64,000 nucleotides of DNA from Branchiostoma floridae. Lineage: Eukaryota > Chordata > Leptocardii > Amphioxiformes > Branchiostomatidae. Below, piece after piece: positions 54,301 through 61,015 of the stretch (position 1 is the first letter of the stretch; each line of letters opens with the position of its first letter). The notes below the pieces were generated by a model. It did not search any database, had not been told where the DNA came from, and saw only the letters and a list, made by a program, of their open reading frames with translations. Where the stretch lies: the NCBI RefSeq assembly GCF_000003815.2, contig NC_049994.1, forward strand, positions 4,277,787 through 4,341,786, in the 5' to 3' direction. The position numbers and the translations under genes were made by a program.

Positions 54301-56308
54301 ACCTCCAGGAATTTGCCATGGTACTGCAGCAGAACTTCCAATTTCACTACTGTAAATGCATTTAAGTTCGCGGGGATTTAATTTCACGGTAGCGGGAAAA
54401 AGGACTTTTCGCGGTGCATTTAATTTCGCGGTAACACCATAGACTGCAATCTAATACCATAATAGAAAAATGGTCGTGGTGGTTTTTAGTTCGCGGTGAA
54501 GTGGTCACCGCGAAAACCGCGAACATCAATCCACTGCGAACATTTCTGCATTTACAGTATCTCGTCTTCTGGACAAGCTCTTGTGGCCATTTTGGGGTGG
54601 AAGGTAACTCTTGCACACAGGGAGAAGTGCCATAGGTCTGAGCGCCCACTAAGTTGTTCTAGACCTGCAGGGGCATTTTCTTTAAAATTTTTGAACGAGG
54701 ATAACTCAAGAAGGGGTTGACAGACCGCTGATAGACTACTGTATAAAGCTCAACCATCCTTCAAAAGGTTATACTTGCATGCAGAAAATTTGGATTCAAA
54801 GTTCTTTTACTTTATAAGACATTTTCATTGATGTATGTTGTTTGCTGATGTTCTGTAGGAAAGGACCCACTGCCCATTGCAGTGGTCGTCACCACCACGG
54901 AGATCTGTCTGACAGCTGTCAATCACCAGTGGCCGTTGCCACGGTTACAGCCCGCCCTGTCAGCATCAGTCATGGGAACACAGTTCACCCTGAGGGAGGG
55001 ACAGAAAATCAGCAACATCACCAATGTGGTATGTCAAAAAACTTGACCCACTATTTGAAATATCATTATATATCAAAATATTGAATAGCTGAAGGGCAAT
55101 GTTGATAACAAGTACTAAATTTAAAAAAATAATTGTTTGTATGTGTATGTGCTTGTGTGTGTGTCCGTGAGTGTATGTGTGTGTGTGTGTGTGTGTGTTT
55201 GTGTGTGCAGGGCTCGAAATACTGGGTGCATGTGCACCCAGGTGCACCCAAAATTGTGCACCCAATTATTTTCTGTGGGTGCACAGGGTACACCCAAATA
55301 TTTTCTTAGGTTTATGTATGTTAAGATATCAAAGTATACTAATATACATCATATTCTTGACATCTAAGTGTTAGAGAGATAATAAAAATGTCCGTCATGG
55401 TACTTGTTTAAGAATTTGATAGCTTGTAACTAAGTTTTATTATTAGGTTATTACTTAAATTTAAGTGGGTGCACCAAACAATTTTTGGGTGCACCCAATT
55501 TTTTAAGCTGGGTGCACCAGTGCACCTAATCACAAAATGGATTTCGAGTCCTGGTGTGAGTGTGGGTGTATGTGTCTGTGTGTGTGTGTATGAGTGTGTG
55601 TTTGTGTGTATTGAAGTCTGGATGAATAAAATGGTCTTAAGAAAAGTAAAATGTTTTTGTTGAATATAGTTTGATGTCTAGACATTTTTACCTATGATAT
55701 CTATGTTTGTATATGCTACATTTTCTATCATTAATGCCATAATGTCTTGCCCTTAGAATGTGTATGAGGATGCACCATGTAACCTGTCCTTGGACTTTCT
55801 CAATGAGGTAAGGAGTAAGGATTCTTTTGTTTGTTTCTTTGTTTTTTAATGAGTTTGCATAGTGCTCAACTTCATTTTCACCTGTGTGAAGAGAGGAAAG
55901 TGTGTGTAAAGTGCGTTATTTTTCACATACAAATGCAATGTTGTATGTGTCATTATATATAATTGATCTTGCAGGAATTCAACAAAATTGTATGTAATGG
56001 ACCAAACTTAAACTAACGAAGATGGTACCCAGGTAATAAAACAGTAGAAGGTAGTAGATCTCTCGCGTGTGAGAACTTGGACAGGAATATCAATCTTATG
56101 TTACAATTTTAAAATCTTGTATCCNNNNNNNNNNNNNNNNNNNNNNNNNNNNNNNNNNNNNNNNNNNNNNNNNNNNNNNNNNNNNNNNNNNNNNNNNNNN
56201 NNNNNNNNNNNNNNNNNNNNNNNNGGAGGCCATGTTTGGTGTGACCTACAGCTGACTGTCCACCCAACTGTCACCATCCATGTAGGTCACTCAAGGGTCA
56301 CTCTTTAG
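27323..56308 (+). CDS. STK11IP: Serine/threonine kinase 11-interacting protein (LIP1)
   Basis: Twenty-five coding exons with matching phases give 1425 codons; the final exon is partly in an assembly gap. Human STK11IP is about 1090 residues; most extra length is exon 19. Order: N-terminal LIP1 region (1-145; MTLQRRDKDRDF, LLFDLVQKTLSLK), leucine-rich repeats (147-314; VTVLDLSHNS, LTHLNLGYNQ, LHELDLSNN), a cap with LYGNPLSFHPAHR and LILDGKKL, a basic linker (KSGRKVRNVAISDTEGE), a PH-like region (about 520-640), CxxC-x25-CxxC (Cys641, 644, 670, 673), a Ser-rich disordered region (680-1165) and a second PH-like region (about 1165-1425). The human protein binds LKB1/STK11 and is linked to SMAD4 and lysosomal/autophagy control. 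Identity rests on colinear motifs in the N-terminus and LRRs, not a search. Confidence 0.88.
28242..28292. mobile_element. TA-MITE remnant beside exon 2 acceptor
   Basis: GAACATTTCTGCATTTACAG followed by TA is the right terminus of the 12273/54350 family. It ends 26 bases before STK11IP exon 2. Confidence 0.6.
28318..28517 (+). CDS. STK11IP: STK11IP exon 2
   Basis: EGILDGSSKLSLTSSSVCYL through DIQLLFDLVQKTLSLK, the strongest match to vertebrate LIP1 (QFLFDVLQKTLSLK). Confidence 0.9.
28550..28685. repeat. Inverted-repeat element with GCGTTCTCTTGACGC arms
   Basis: GGCGTTCTCTTGACGC near 28571 is mirrored by GGCGTCAAGAGAAC near 28639; outer TCCAGGCATG and GGATGCCT also pair loosely. Similar words recur at 39580-39660 in intron 16. 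Confidence 0.5.
29085..29252 (+). CDS. STK11IP: STK11IP exon 3
   Basis: 56 codons, phase 0 both ends: FRSLTTLEIKRVPIHLVVGL, QLQIIICSRCI. Corresponds to the human KSLRHLELRGVPLHCLHGL stretch. Confidence 0.9.
29993..30100 (+). CDS. STK11IP: STK11IP exon 4 (LRR)
   Basis: 36 codons: DVFATCGGDSSMPLSWPELH, TVNMSYNSLERLDDSL; first leucine-rich repeat. Confidence 0.88.
30244..30998. mobile_element. CAGGGCTTGAAGTACC element, host of a nested insertion
   Basis: Left CAGGGCTTGAAGTACC, right GGTATTTTGAGCCCTC, with TATTG on both outer sides (30239-30243, 30999-31003). Rich in ACCTGCA words. Interrupted at 30496-30829 by another CAGGG-ended element. A simpler relative is at 34953-35272. In STK11IP intron 4. 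Confidence 0.78.
30496..30829. mobile_element. CAGGGTTGGACAAG-family element, copy B, nested
   Basis: CAGGGTTGGACAAGTCCACT at the left and AACTTGTCCAACCCTG at the right; 334 bases. Inverted relative to copy A at 42587-42917. Flanks share CTAT. Inserted inside the 30244-30998 element. Confidence 0.85.
31158..31229 (+). CDS. STK11IP: STK11IP exon 5 (LRR)
   Basis: 24 codons: RLLQQVTVLDLSHNSIKVTG; acceptor TTTTTCAG. Confidence 0.9.
31553..31682 (+). CDS. STK11IP: STK11IP exon 6 (LRR)
   Basis: YLPSLTHLNLGYNQLEAVPT and KLQSLILKNNNLDNIE; two repeats, ends in phase 1. Confidence 0.9.
31868..32031. mobile_element. TA-flanked MITE, CAGTAGAAGCC ends, copy A
   Basis: TA then CAGTAGAAGCCAGTTAATTG at the left; GCGGCTTCTAATG then TA at the right. 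164 bases. Inner TTGCACCATTTGGATAATTG pairs with copy B at 37307-37480 in reverse. Tc1/mariner-type TA duplication inferred. Confidence 0.8.
32217..32372 (+). repeat. Three tandem units of about 60 bases
   Basis: ATGGCCAGGTGGTCATTATG plus TAGAGGTGG recurs with small changes at about 32216, 32267 and 32331, each ending near ACAGGT or CCTGTAAC. In STK11IP intron 6. Confidence 0.7.
32429..32532 (+). CDS. STK11IP: STK11IP exon 7 (LRR)
   Basis: VESFHKLHELDLSNNCLYDH, MLEPLGFLNFLHM; matches the human LRHLDLAYNLLEGHRELSPL region. Confidence 0.9.
32984..33036 (-). mobile_element. Fragment of CAGGGCTCGAAAT-family element
   Basis: GGTGCACCAAAGTGCACATG then CACCCAGTATTTGGAACCCTG matches the terminal 50 bases of the elements at 21103 and 55208. 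Confidence 0.65.
33129..33218 (+). CDS. STK11IP: STK11IP exon 8
   Basis: LSLYGNPLSFHPAHRQQTAR then HLSPIVGMQE; LRR cap, close to human LYLEGNPLWFHPEHR. Confidence 0.92.
33932..33973 (+). CDS. STK11IP: STK11IP exon 9
   Basis: 42 bases: LILDGKKLTREEIN, matching human FLLDGKVLSLTDF. Confidence 0.85.
34621..34831 (+). CDS. STK11IP: STK11IP exon 10
   Basis: LLPKRNHPGDQTEVRYASRV through KKSGRKVRNVAISDTEGEVT; the last part matches the vertebrate KSRVRVRRASISEPSDTD basic segment. Ends in phase 1. Confidence 0.85.
34953..35272. mobile_element. CAGGGCTCAAAACAG element, ACCTGCA-rich
   Basis: 320 bases with CAGGGCTCAAAA and TTTTGAGCCCTG ends; interior repeated CCTGCA/TGCAGG words. Related to the element at 30244-30998. 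Target duplication not apparent. Confidence 0.72.
35507..35625 (+). CDS. STK11IP: STK11IP exon 11
   Basis: NLDRTREEMEAMREQLGPDW then LVASQLPTRSAEPDATSNR; acceptor CATATAG. Confidence 0.82.
35658..35925 (+). repeat. Three tandem roughly 96-base units with paired CCAAT words
   Basis: TCAGAAGTCAACCAATCA, then CATCCTCTGCACTGATTGGT, repeats three times in STK11IP intron 11. Each unit has one CCAAT and one ATTGG. Confidence 0.8.
36140..36190 (+). CDS. STK11IP: STK11IP exon 12
   Basis: 17 codons: ISEDAAPSTTKTVTTAQ; phase 0, symmetrical, so skippable. Confidence 0.7.
36649..36699 (+). CDS. STK11IP: STK11IP exon 13
   Basis: 17 codons: IHVSSEDLLPESEPSTQ; phase 0 both ends, same length as exon 12. 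Confidence 0.7.
37307..37480. mobile_element. TA-flanked MITE, CAGTAGAAGC ends, copy B
   Basis: TA-CAGTAGAAGCTGCTAAATTG at the left, AGCTGGCTTCTACTG-TA at the right; 174 bases. Reverse-orientation relative of 31868-32031. In STK11IP intron 13. Confidence 0.82.
37547..37694 (+). CDS. STK11IP: STK11IP exon 14
   Basis: TNEVEESNDIYGAGASTTSS through RDIFGARDRIRRFSEQSND; ends in phase 1. Confidence 0.82.
37704..37748 (+). repeat. (TTTG)n microsatellite and adjoining dispersed repeat
   Basis: About ten TTTG units ten bases after the exon 14 donor, followed by GAACCTTTGAAAGCTCAAAT and GCAGGCCACTTTTCATT, which recur near 33283-33420 and, inverted, at 53516-53600. Confidence 0.85.
38219..38703. mobile_element. 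TA-flanked element with CAGTCAAACCTGC ends
   Basis: CAGTCAAACCTGCTCGAGCG at the left and GGCAGGTTTGACTG at the right, TA on each side; 485 bases. Inner repeats of CGACCACCT. Terminus and TA duplication fit Tc1/mariner/pogo-type non-autonomous elements. In STK11IP intron 14. Confidence 0.82.
38743..38929 (+). CDS. STK11IP: STK11IP exon 15
   Basis: SESQPFLVKHREGNDDGYFF then VIIREQFIVEKDLDGRIMDK; beta-rich start of the first PH-like region. Confidence 0.85.
39082..39181 (+). CDS. STK11IP: STK11IP exon 16
   Basis: LYPMVSLVFDYVRKDRQKRE then YVLIDDDPEQSCQ. Confidence 0.85.
39887..39955 (+). CDS. STK11IP: STK11IP exon 17
   Basis: 23 codons: VLLGLLEPIVETNQSLRLTK; amphipathic helix closing the first PH-like region. 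Confidence 0.82.
40418..40722 (+). CDS. STK11IP: STK11IP exon 18 (zinc-ribbon-like)
   Basis: Opens CLKCSSKFSQ, then VIVCPSCQSNM: two CxxC pairs 25 residues apart, a plausible zinc-binding ribbon. The rest is Ser/Pro-rich. Ends in phase 2. Confidence 0.85.
41210..42575 (+). CDS. STK11IP: STK11IP exon 19 (large, Ser-rich)
   Basis: 1366 bases, 455 codons, open throughout. Low-complexity Ser/Thr/Glu/Lys sequence with KSPQEEPDSSDYG, SSPKKSNRSVDF, RRKSRSGKSKKSSKAK, then folded-looking GIKFYTEDFTLVDHRMKLFL and EDEEFECLIK at the end. Donor AAG|GTTAGG is followed 6 bases later by a MITE insertion. Confidence 0.9.
42587..42917. mobile_element. CAGGGTTGGACAAG-family element, copy A
   Basis: 331 bases, ends CAGGGTTGGACAAGTTTTCT and GTGGACTTGTCCAACCCTG. 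GATCAT is directly repeated at both outer borders (42581-42586, 42918-42923). It sits 11 bases past the end of STK11IP exon 19. Confidence 0.88.
44095..44170. repeat. Partial copy of the 5556-5872 foldback family
   Basis: GATTTCCCTTTAGAAAACTG, AAAGGCATCTTCTCTGATTG and GCTGACAGCTGGTTTGTGGC match the loop of the element upstream of HSD copy 2 exon 6. Confidence 0.75.
44696..44795 (+). repeat. Three tandem 35-37-base units
   Basis: CTCCTGAATTTACCGTTAAG plus CATTAC repeated near 44699, 44734 and 44762 with small changes. Confidence 0.85.
45213..45300. repeat. Small hairpin, GACACCTAGAAAT arms
   Basis: GGACACCTAGAAATTCATT at about 45220 is mirrored by AATGCATTTCTAGGTGTCT ending near 45297. Confidence 0.7.
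47130..47260 (+). repeat. tRNA-derived SINE, copy B
   Basis: A box TAGCCTGAGTGGTTA (47135-47149), B-box-like GGTTAAAATCC (47181-47191), tail CAGGAGACTACTACTTGCCT. Diverged relative of 16593-16800. Confidence 0.65.
47460..48525. repeat. Cluster of foldback elements with CTCTCCAAGCAGAGGTT ends
   Basis: Hairpins at about 47638-47824 and 48316-48524, and a third, shorter one at about 47465-47606, share CTCTCCAAGCAGAGGTT, GGCTCCGGCTGTTTTT and TAGTCGTTTTTATTGAGCTT in opposed arms. The 48316-48524 hairpin has arms of about 80 bases. Confidence 0.75.
52608..52705 (+). CDS. STK11IP: STK11IP exon 20
   Basis: APVVQYGKPQERPAVLVSSD then RSVHVLKITGPE; continues the second PH-like region after a 10-kb intron. 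Acceptor TTTGTAG. Confidence 0.85.
52931..53109 (+). CDS. STK11IP: STK11IP exon 21
   Basis: EVPSDWLQKLAHHPITELHY, IDIGLGSQSFRLEFTGHGGC, YTFLVRDSERCRRFLRVFT; PH-like core with a terminal helix. Confidence 0.88.
53617..53701 (+). CDS. STK11IP: STK11IP exon 22
   Basis: LVRHSTISANSQLKGITKNN then VDTHNNI; phases 1 in, 2 out. Confidence 0.82.
53947..54018 (+). repeat. Dispersed-repeat tail with hammerhead-like fold
   Basis: CTGAAGA (53947-53953), stem GGTGAC/GTCACC with AGACG loop, then AAAACGTC and GAATAAAGC. Layout resembles a hammerhead ribozyme core but CTGATGA and GAAA are each altered. In STK11IP intron 22. Confidence 0.35.
54052..54152 (+). CDS. STK11IP: STK11IP exon 23
   Basis: SQVLKASDENSPDVDTDITM then YLLAYLNTDVGTT. 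Confidence 0.82.
54350..54557. mobile_element. TA-flanked MITE with GCGAACTTAAAT ends, copy B
   Basis: TA-CTGTAAATGCATTTAAGTTC at the left and GAACATTTCTGCATTTACAG-TA at the right; 208 bases; several GCGGT/ACCGC inner pairs. In STK11IP intron 23. Confidence 0.85.
54859..55028 (+). CDS. STK11IP: STK11IP exon 24
   Basis: KDPLPIAVVVTTTEICLTAV through QFTLREGQKISNITNV. Confidence 0.85.
55137..55207 (+). repeat. (TG)n microsatellite split by an insertion
   Basis: TG-rich 55137-55207 continues at 55554-55615 after the element at 55208-55553. Confidence 0.88.
55208..55553. mobile_element. CAGGGCTCGAAAT-family element, second copy
   Basis: CAGGGCTCGAAATACTGGGT and GATTTCGAGTCCTG ends; 346 bases; body closely matches 21103-21413 (TTAAGATATCAAAGTATACT). 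Inserted into a TG microsatellite, so the target duplication is hidden in the repeat. Confidence 0.85.
55757..55807 (+). CDS. STK11IP: STK11IP exon 25
   Basis: 17 codons: NVYEDAPCNLSLDFLNE; phase 0. The last exon resolved with both splice sites. Confidence 0.82.
56125..56224. other. Assembly gap (100 N)
   Basis: Run of N probably covering the start of the last STK11IP coding exon. Confidence 0.98.
56225..56308 (+). CDS. STK11IP: STK11IP possible final exon, 5' part in gap
   Basis: Sequence after the gap is open in two frames. One reads EAMFGVTYS then TGA at 56253-56255; the other reads GGHVWCDLQLTVHPTVTIHV on to TAG at 56306-56308. The phase cannot be fixed because the acceptor is in the N run. 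Either would end the protein here. Confidence 0.4.
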   Translation, partial: GGHVWCDLQLTVHPTVTIHVGHSRVTL

Positions 56309-56403
56309 CCATAGTGTGAATGCTTTTCAGTTCACGTTGATTAAAAAGTTCTTAGCAGCACAAAAGTCACACACTGCTGTAGAAAAACTGCAAATATTTC
56401 AAA

Positions 56404-57481
56404 AACTAGAGTTCGGCGACCTCATACCTCCATGAAAATTTAGAGCTTTCATAAATTCCATGCAATTGACTAACACATTAACATGATTTATGCATGGTGT
56501 TGTTCATCATTGACTAACGTACACATGTCACAATTATAAAATTCCCATTATTAATCATAAAGCGGTTTTGCAATCTTTACATAAATTATGCAAATAAGTT
56601 CCTCATTACCATATTAGGTATCTGCTTATATTCTACCTATCATAATTAACATGTGTTACATTTATTGAAGTCCAGTTATTGAAAACAATGGAATTATACC
56701 ATTTCCTCATTAATTATGCAAATTAAGCTCTCATTTACATAACATGTATATCATTATGAACATCTTTGCCTAAGGTACCCGCATGCCTAATATGATGCCA
56801 ATCCGTCAATCCTTTCTGCAGTTATCCTCATTGGAATGTCTTGACAAAAACGCCCCTGCAGTTCCGAAATTAAATGTTAGGGGGCTGAAACTTGCCCCAC
56901 TTTGTCATGACACTGAAAGCTATCTACCACCCAAATGTCAAGACCATATCACGTCAGAGACAAGAGATACATAGAAAAAACTGCTATGATAGAATATTCT
57001 CATTAATTATGCAAATGTAATATAATTTTGCATAATTAGTATTTCATTTTGTACAACATTGTCTGAGGTACCTACATACCAAAAATCATGAAAATCCGCT
57101 GTTCCTTTCTTGAGTTATCGTCTTCAGAACTTTTTGACAAAAATGCCCCTGCTATCCCAAAACTAGACGCTAGGGGGCCCAAACTTATGTCACTTATTCC
57201 TGAGCGCAAGAGCTATCTAACACCCAAAAATTGGGACCATAGCTTGTTCAGAACACGAGATAGCAAAACCGGAAGTTGCACTGCAGTACCAAGGGAAGCC
57301 GCTAGGGGGCCCAAAATCTAATCACTTTCAGCTTTCATCACACCCTACCAACACACCAAGTATGAAACCAATCCATCCAGCCGTTCTTGAGTTATCTTGT
57401 TGACAGACAGACAGACAGACACACACACACACACACAAACGCAGGGTAAAATATAACCTCCATGACATTTCATGGAGGTAA
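56404..57481 (+). repeat. Dispersed repeat of about 1.1 kb, copy B
   Basis: CTAGAGTTCGGCGACCTCAT start, TTAATTATGCAAAT blocks, two GCTAGGGGGCCCAAA blocks, CACACCAAGTATGAAACCAA, (CAGA)n/(CA)n tract at 57400-57436, and terminal hairpin AACCTCCATGACATTTCATG plus GAGGT. Colinear with 9535-10516. Confidence 0.78.
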
Positions 57482-58968
57482 CTACAGTTAGTACCTTCCT
57501 TGCAAACCTACATCTAAAAACACTCCTCTAAAGGCTGTGTTGTATAAATGTTTGTCCAATTTTTCTTTCAAGCCTTAAGGAAAATAAAAATGAGGTAAAT
57601 AGTAGAGATATAGCTTTGTGCATCGAATCAAAGTGAAATGGAAATCAGAACAAATGGAAGGGAAAATGTTAGGTAAAATTAGAATGAAAAAAGTAAGAAA
57701 GATGCACTGTTTTATACTATGCCTCTTCCCAGATTGTTTTGATTGGGAAAAACCCAAAGTGTTAAATGCAAATGATAATTGAAACTTGTACCAGATTGCT
57801 GGAGAATTCTCAGCCTGAGTACTATCCTCCATAGTGACCTCTGGCTCAATACATTCACTTGCTAACCACGGGTTGTTAACAACATCTTTGTCTCTATTGC
57901 AGGACATGTAAACAAGAACCAATCATCACGGAGCAATACAATAAACATCCCAGGACCAGTATATGACATGTACATCGCAAGAAAAACTGCTAAAGAAGCA
58001 GTTACCTATGTGGAAATTCATTCAAAAGACATCCATGAAGAGTTAGGATATTACAATATTTTGTAAATGTTTTAGAGCTCATAATCTTGTTGGAAAAGAC
58101 AATTCTTGATACAATTTAGTTTTCGAATGAACTTAAATGTAAAAAATTCTGGCTGGTTATTGTATTTGACTGGCTAACTTTTGAACACCGAAAAAGGCTT
58201 TGAAAGTTTTGATTGTCTAAAGATTAAATACATATGTGTGAAAGACGTTAGATGGAGCAAGGAATGATTTGTTGGAGCAAGTAATGATTTGTTATTCTGT
58301 ATTTGAAAAAAAGATTGTTAAGTCTTGCTAGGAAGAAAGTCTTTCACTCAGAATGTGCCATCGGAGTAAGGACCCTGATATAAAGTTCCTGAAATTGTGT
58401 ACAGTTATCAATGCAACCCATACAGAAAGTCTATAGTCCTCACAGTGACAGTTATGAAATATTCTAAGAGATATTGGAAAATGTTTTTATTTGAAATGTT
58501 GTGGTTAGAGTGCAGTGCACTCTGTTAGTTTATTTTTGTTTGAGTTTAGGCCATGTTGGTTTGATTGAATGGATAACACCACTGGGAACCCCCCCAAAAG
58601 TTTACTTTATTATGGAATCCAAGTAGTAAGGAAGGTTGAACAAATAACTACTCACACAGAGTATGGTAAGTTCCAAACAAAAGAGTCTTCATTTTTTACT
58701 TTGGAATTTACTTTGGCGTTCTATTACCTAAATATCCATTTTTCAATTTTTTTTCAAGTCCCAGCATATATTTACGCATTTTGCATTCTGGTACAAGCTG
58801 CTGCAAAATTTGTAGTAAGGTGGAAATCTTATTTTGGAAACGGATGAAAATTGAAGCGTGTGCAGATATTTTCATATGATTAAGTCAACATGTCCTTACC
58901 GTTTACATGAGTATGAGTTCCTAAATATTTCTGCAGATAATACGGTGTAGTTCCTTATTTTGCTCTAA

Positions 58969-59335
58969 GGCCACACTAATTTAATTTCTTGGTTCACGGA
59001 TTTTTTCATAAAAAATATGGAGCGAGAGGGCGAAATGAAAATAAAAATAAAAATTGTAAAATGGTTGGGGTAAAGGTAACGGCTGATCCAAAACATAAAG
59101 AAAAAAATTTTTCAGCTTGAAAAAAGTACAAAAACACTATTATTGTACAGTAACAGCACCTGTACCCACACTTTAAGGAGCTTACAATATAAAGACCAAT
59201 TTGCTACACCAGAAAGTTGGTGAATGGTTTCATTAATGGTGAAAATTTGCTGAGTGATAATTTTTATTTTTATTTTTTTCCCCAAAAAATAGGAGCGAGC
59301 GAATCCGTGAACCAAGAAATTAAATTGGTGTGGCC
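58969..59335. mobile_element. Harbinger-like MITE, copy 2
   Basis: GGCCACACTAATTTAATTTC and GAAATTAAATTGGTGTGGCC ends, flanked by TAA on both sides (58966-58968, 59336-59338). 367 bases, reverse orientation to 1273-1633 and highly similar over its length. Confidence 0.85.
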
Positions 59336-60682
59336 TAATTCAGAAAAAAATGCTGCAAACATGCTTGCCATAGATACGTTTCTCCAAAAGAAGAAAACAA
59401 TTAAGGTAGTTCACATCAGAAGAAAAGATTGTGATATTCGTCTATGTCATTCATAGATCCCAGTACTAGTGAAAATATGAGATTCCTGTTAAAATAGAGG
59501 CAATTTGGCCCTCATCACAATGCCTTCTTTGTAGGTAGTGGACAAAAAAAGAACCTGAAGAAAGTATATTGAAAATTGAATGTTGACAAAGGGCTCAACA
59601 TTTTTGTTTACAGTTGCAATAAAAAATTGCACCAATATTATTTATGCTTTGCAAAATATTTTGCTTCCAAATGTTAAAGAAAATAGCCAATGCAACATTG
59701 TCTATTTTGTATGAAGTAACAAAAATTATTGTTTTTGTGAACTTTGGCAATAGTAATTACATACTATTATTTATAGTAAGCCCTGTTGTGCAATAAACGA
59801 TTACCGCTTATTACTAGCATGGTGTTCATTTTTTTTTCTTTTCAAGCTTTGTTAAATTGACTGTATATCAATGGCTAACATATGCTGACAGTTACAGACA
59901 AATATCAAACCTTGGCCTTATGAACAACTTACCACAGACCATAGTCCTTTTTCATCCACAGTAAGTACAATGGTCTGAAAAAGGACTTACTAAGGGAGGA
60001 CTGAAGATGGACTTACTCCCATAATTGATGTTAAGGACTTACTCTGGATAGTAGTCCATTAAAACTAACACAAACAGCCCTCAAGTGGGGTGGACTTACT
60101 GTGGGAGCAACTCCCCCTCTGGCACAAGAAAGTCTAAATGAGTACTTGGTAGACTTTCTATGGTTCAGGTCTTGAAAGAAAGAACTTAACATATAGTATA
60201 GATCATGTATATAAAGGTCAAAGCACTCTTCAATCAGAAACATTGGTGATAAACAAGTGATTTATTTTGGAAGACAAAAAGCAAAGCACTTCAAACACCG
60301 TTCAAACCAAATGAACCAAGATAGTAAACTGCCGTTTGCAAACTAGCTTTCTCAAAGCTCTAACGAACATAACCTAATATTCTGTGATTGCTGAATATCT
60401 GTACATCGTCTTCAGAAAATCTTTGGGAAAAACATACAACAATGTCTTTAAAAACAAAAGCCAGGGAGTGGCTCAAAGTATCATGCAAAATGTACCTGTT
60501 ATGCAGTTTAGTTCATCCTCTGTAGAGAGGTGAGACCAAGATTAATTTTCGTAATCACATTTACAATAAGGCGTCTTCTTTAAATTTTGTGCAGTATGTT
60601 TTACTGTAAATGTCTGTGGTGGTTTGACAATCGCGGTTTTCGCGATGATCCCTTCGCCGCAAACTTAAGAAGTTTGGCAAGA

Positions 60683-61015
60683 AAAAAAATTTACCTTCAT
60701 TATCAAATCTTCTAAGTAGTAAGGAATGTTGAACAAACGACAACACACATAGTATGATCTATGGAACAAATGATTCTTCATTTTTGTTATAATTCTTTCA
60801 TGTCTTCTTTGACTTTCACATTGACTTTGAAATTCAGCGACATTGGCATTTTTCGACATTTTTTTATTATTTATGGCATTCATTTTTTCTCATTTAGTAG
60901 CTGCTTTTTAAAGTTTACAGTGTAAGGTCTGTTGTTCAATTTTTATCTTCATTTTTTTTAACGGACGAAAAATTTTGCGCCGTCGCGTCGATGTCATCTA
61001 TATAATCAAATCGCC
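60683..61015. repeat. Member of the GGCCATGTTGATTTGATT repeat family
   Basis: Shares AAGTAGTAAGGAATGTTGAA and TTCTTCATTTTTG with 58552-58820 and ends GATGTCATCTATATAATCAA, the family terminus. Preceded by a TA-MITE fragment at 60603-60670. Confidence 0.55.

Noticed and set aside
57902-57911. GCAG|GACATGTAA as a last STK11IP exon encoding DM-stop
   Set aside because: Acceptor-like, but it would follow a 1-kb repeat and leaves the open frame at 56225 unexplained; cannot be supported without cDNA.
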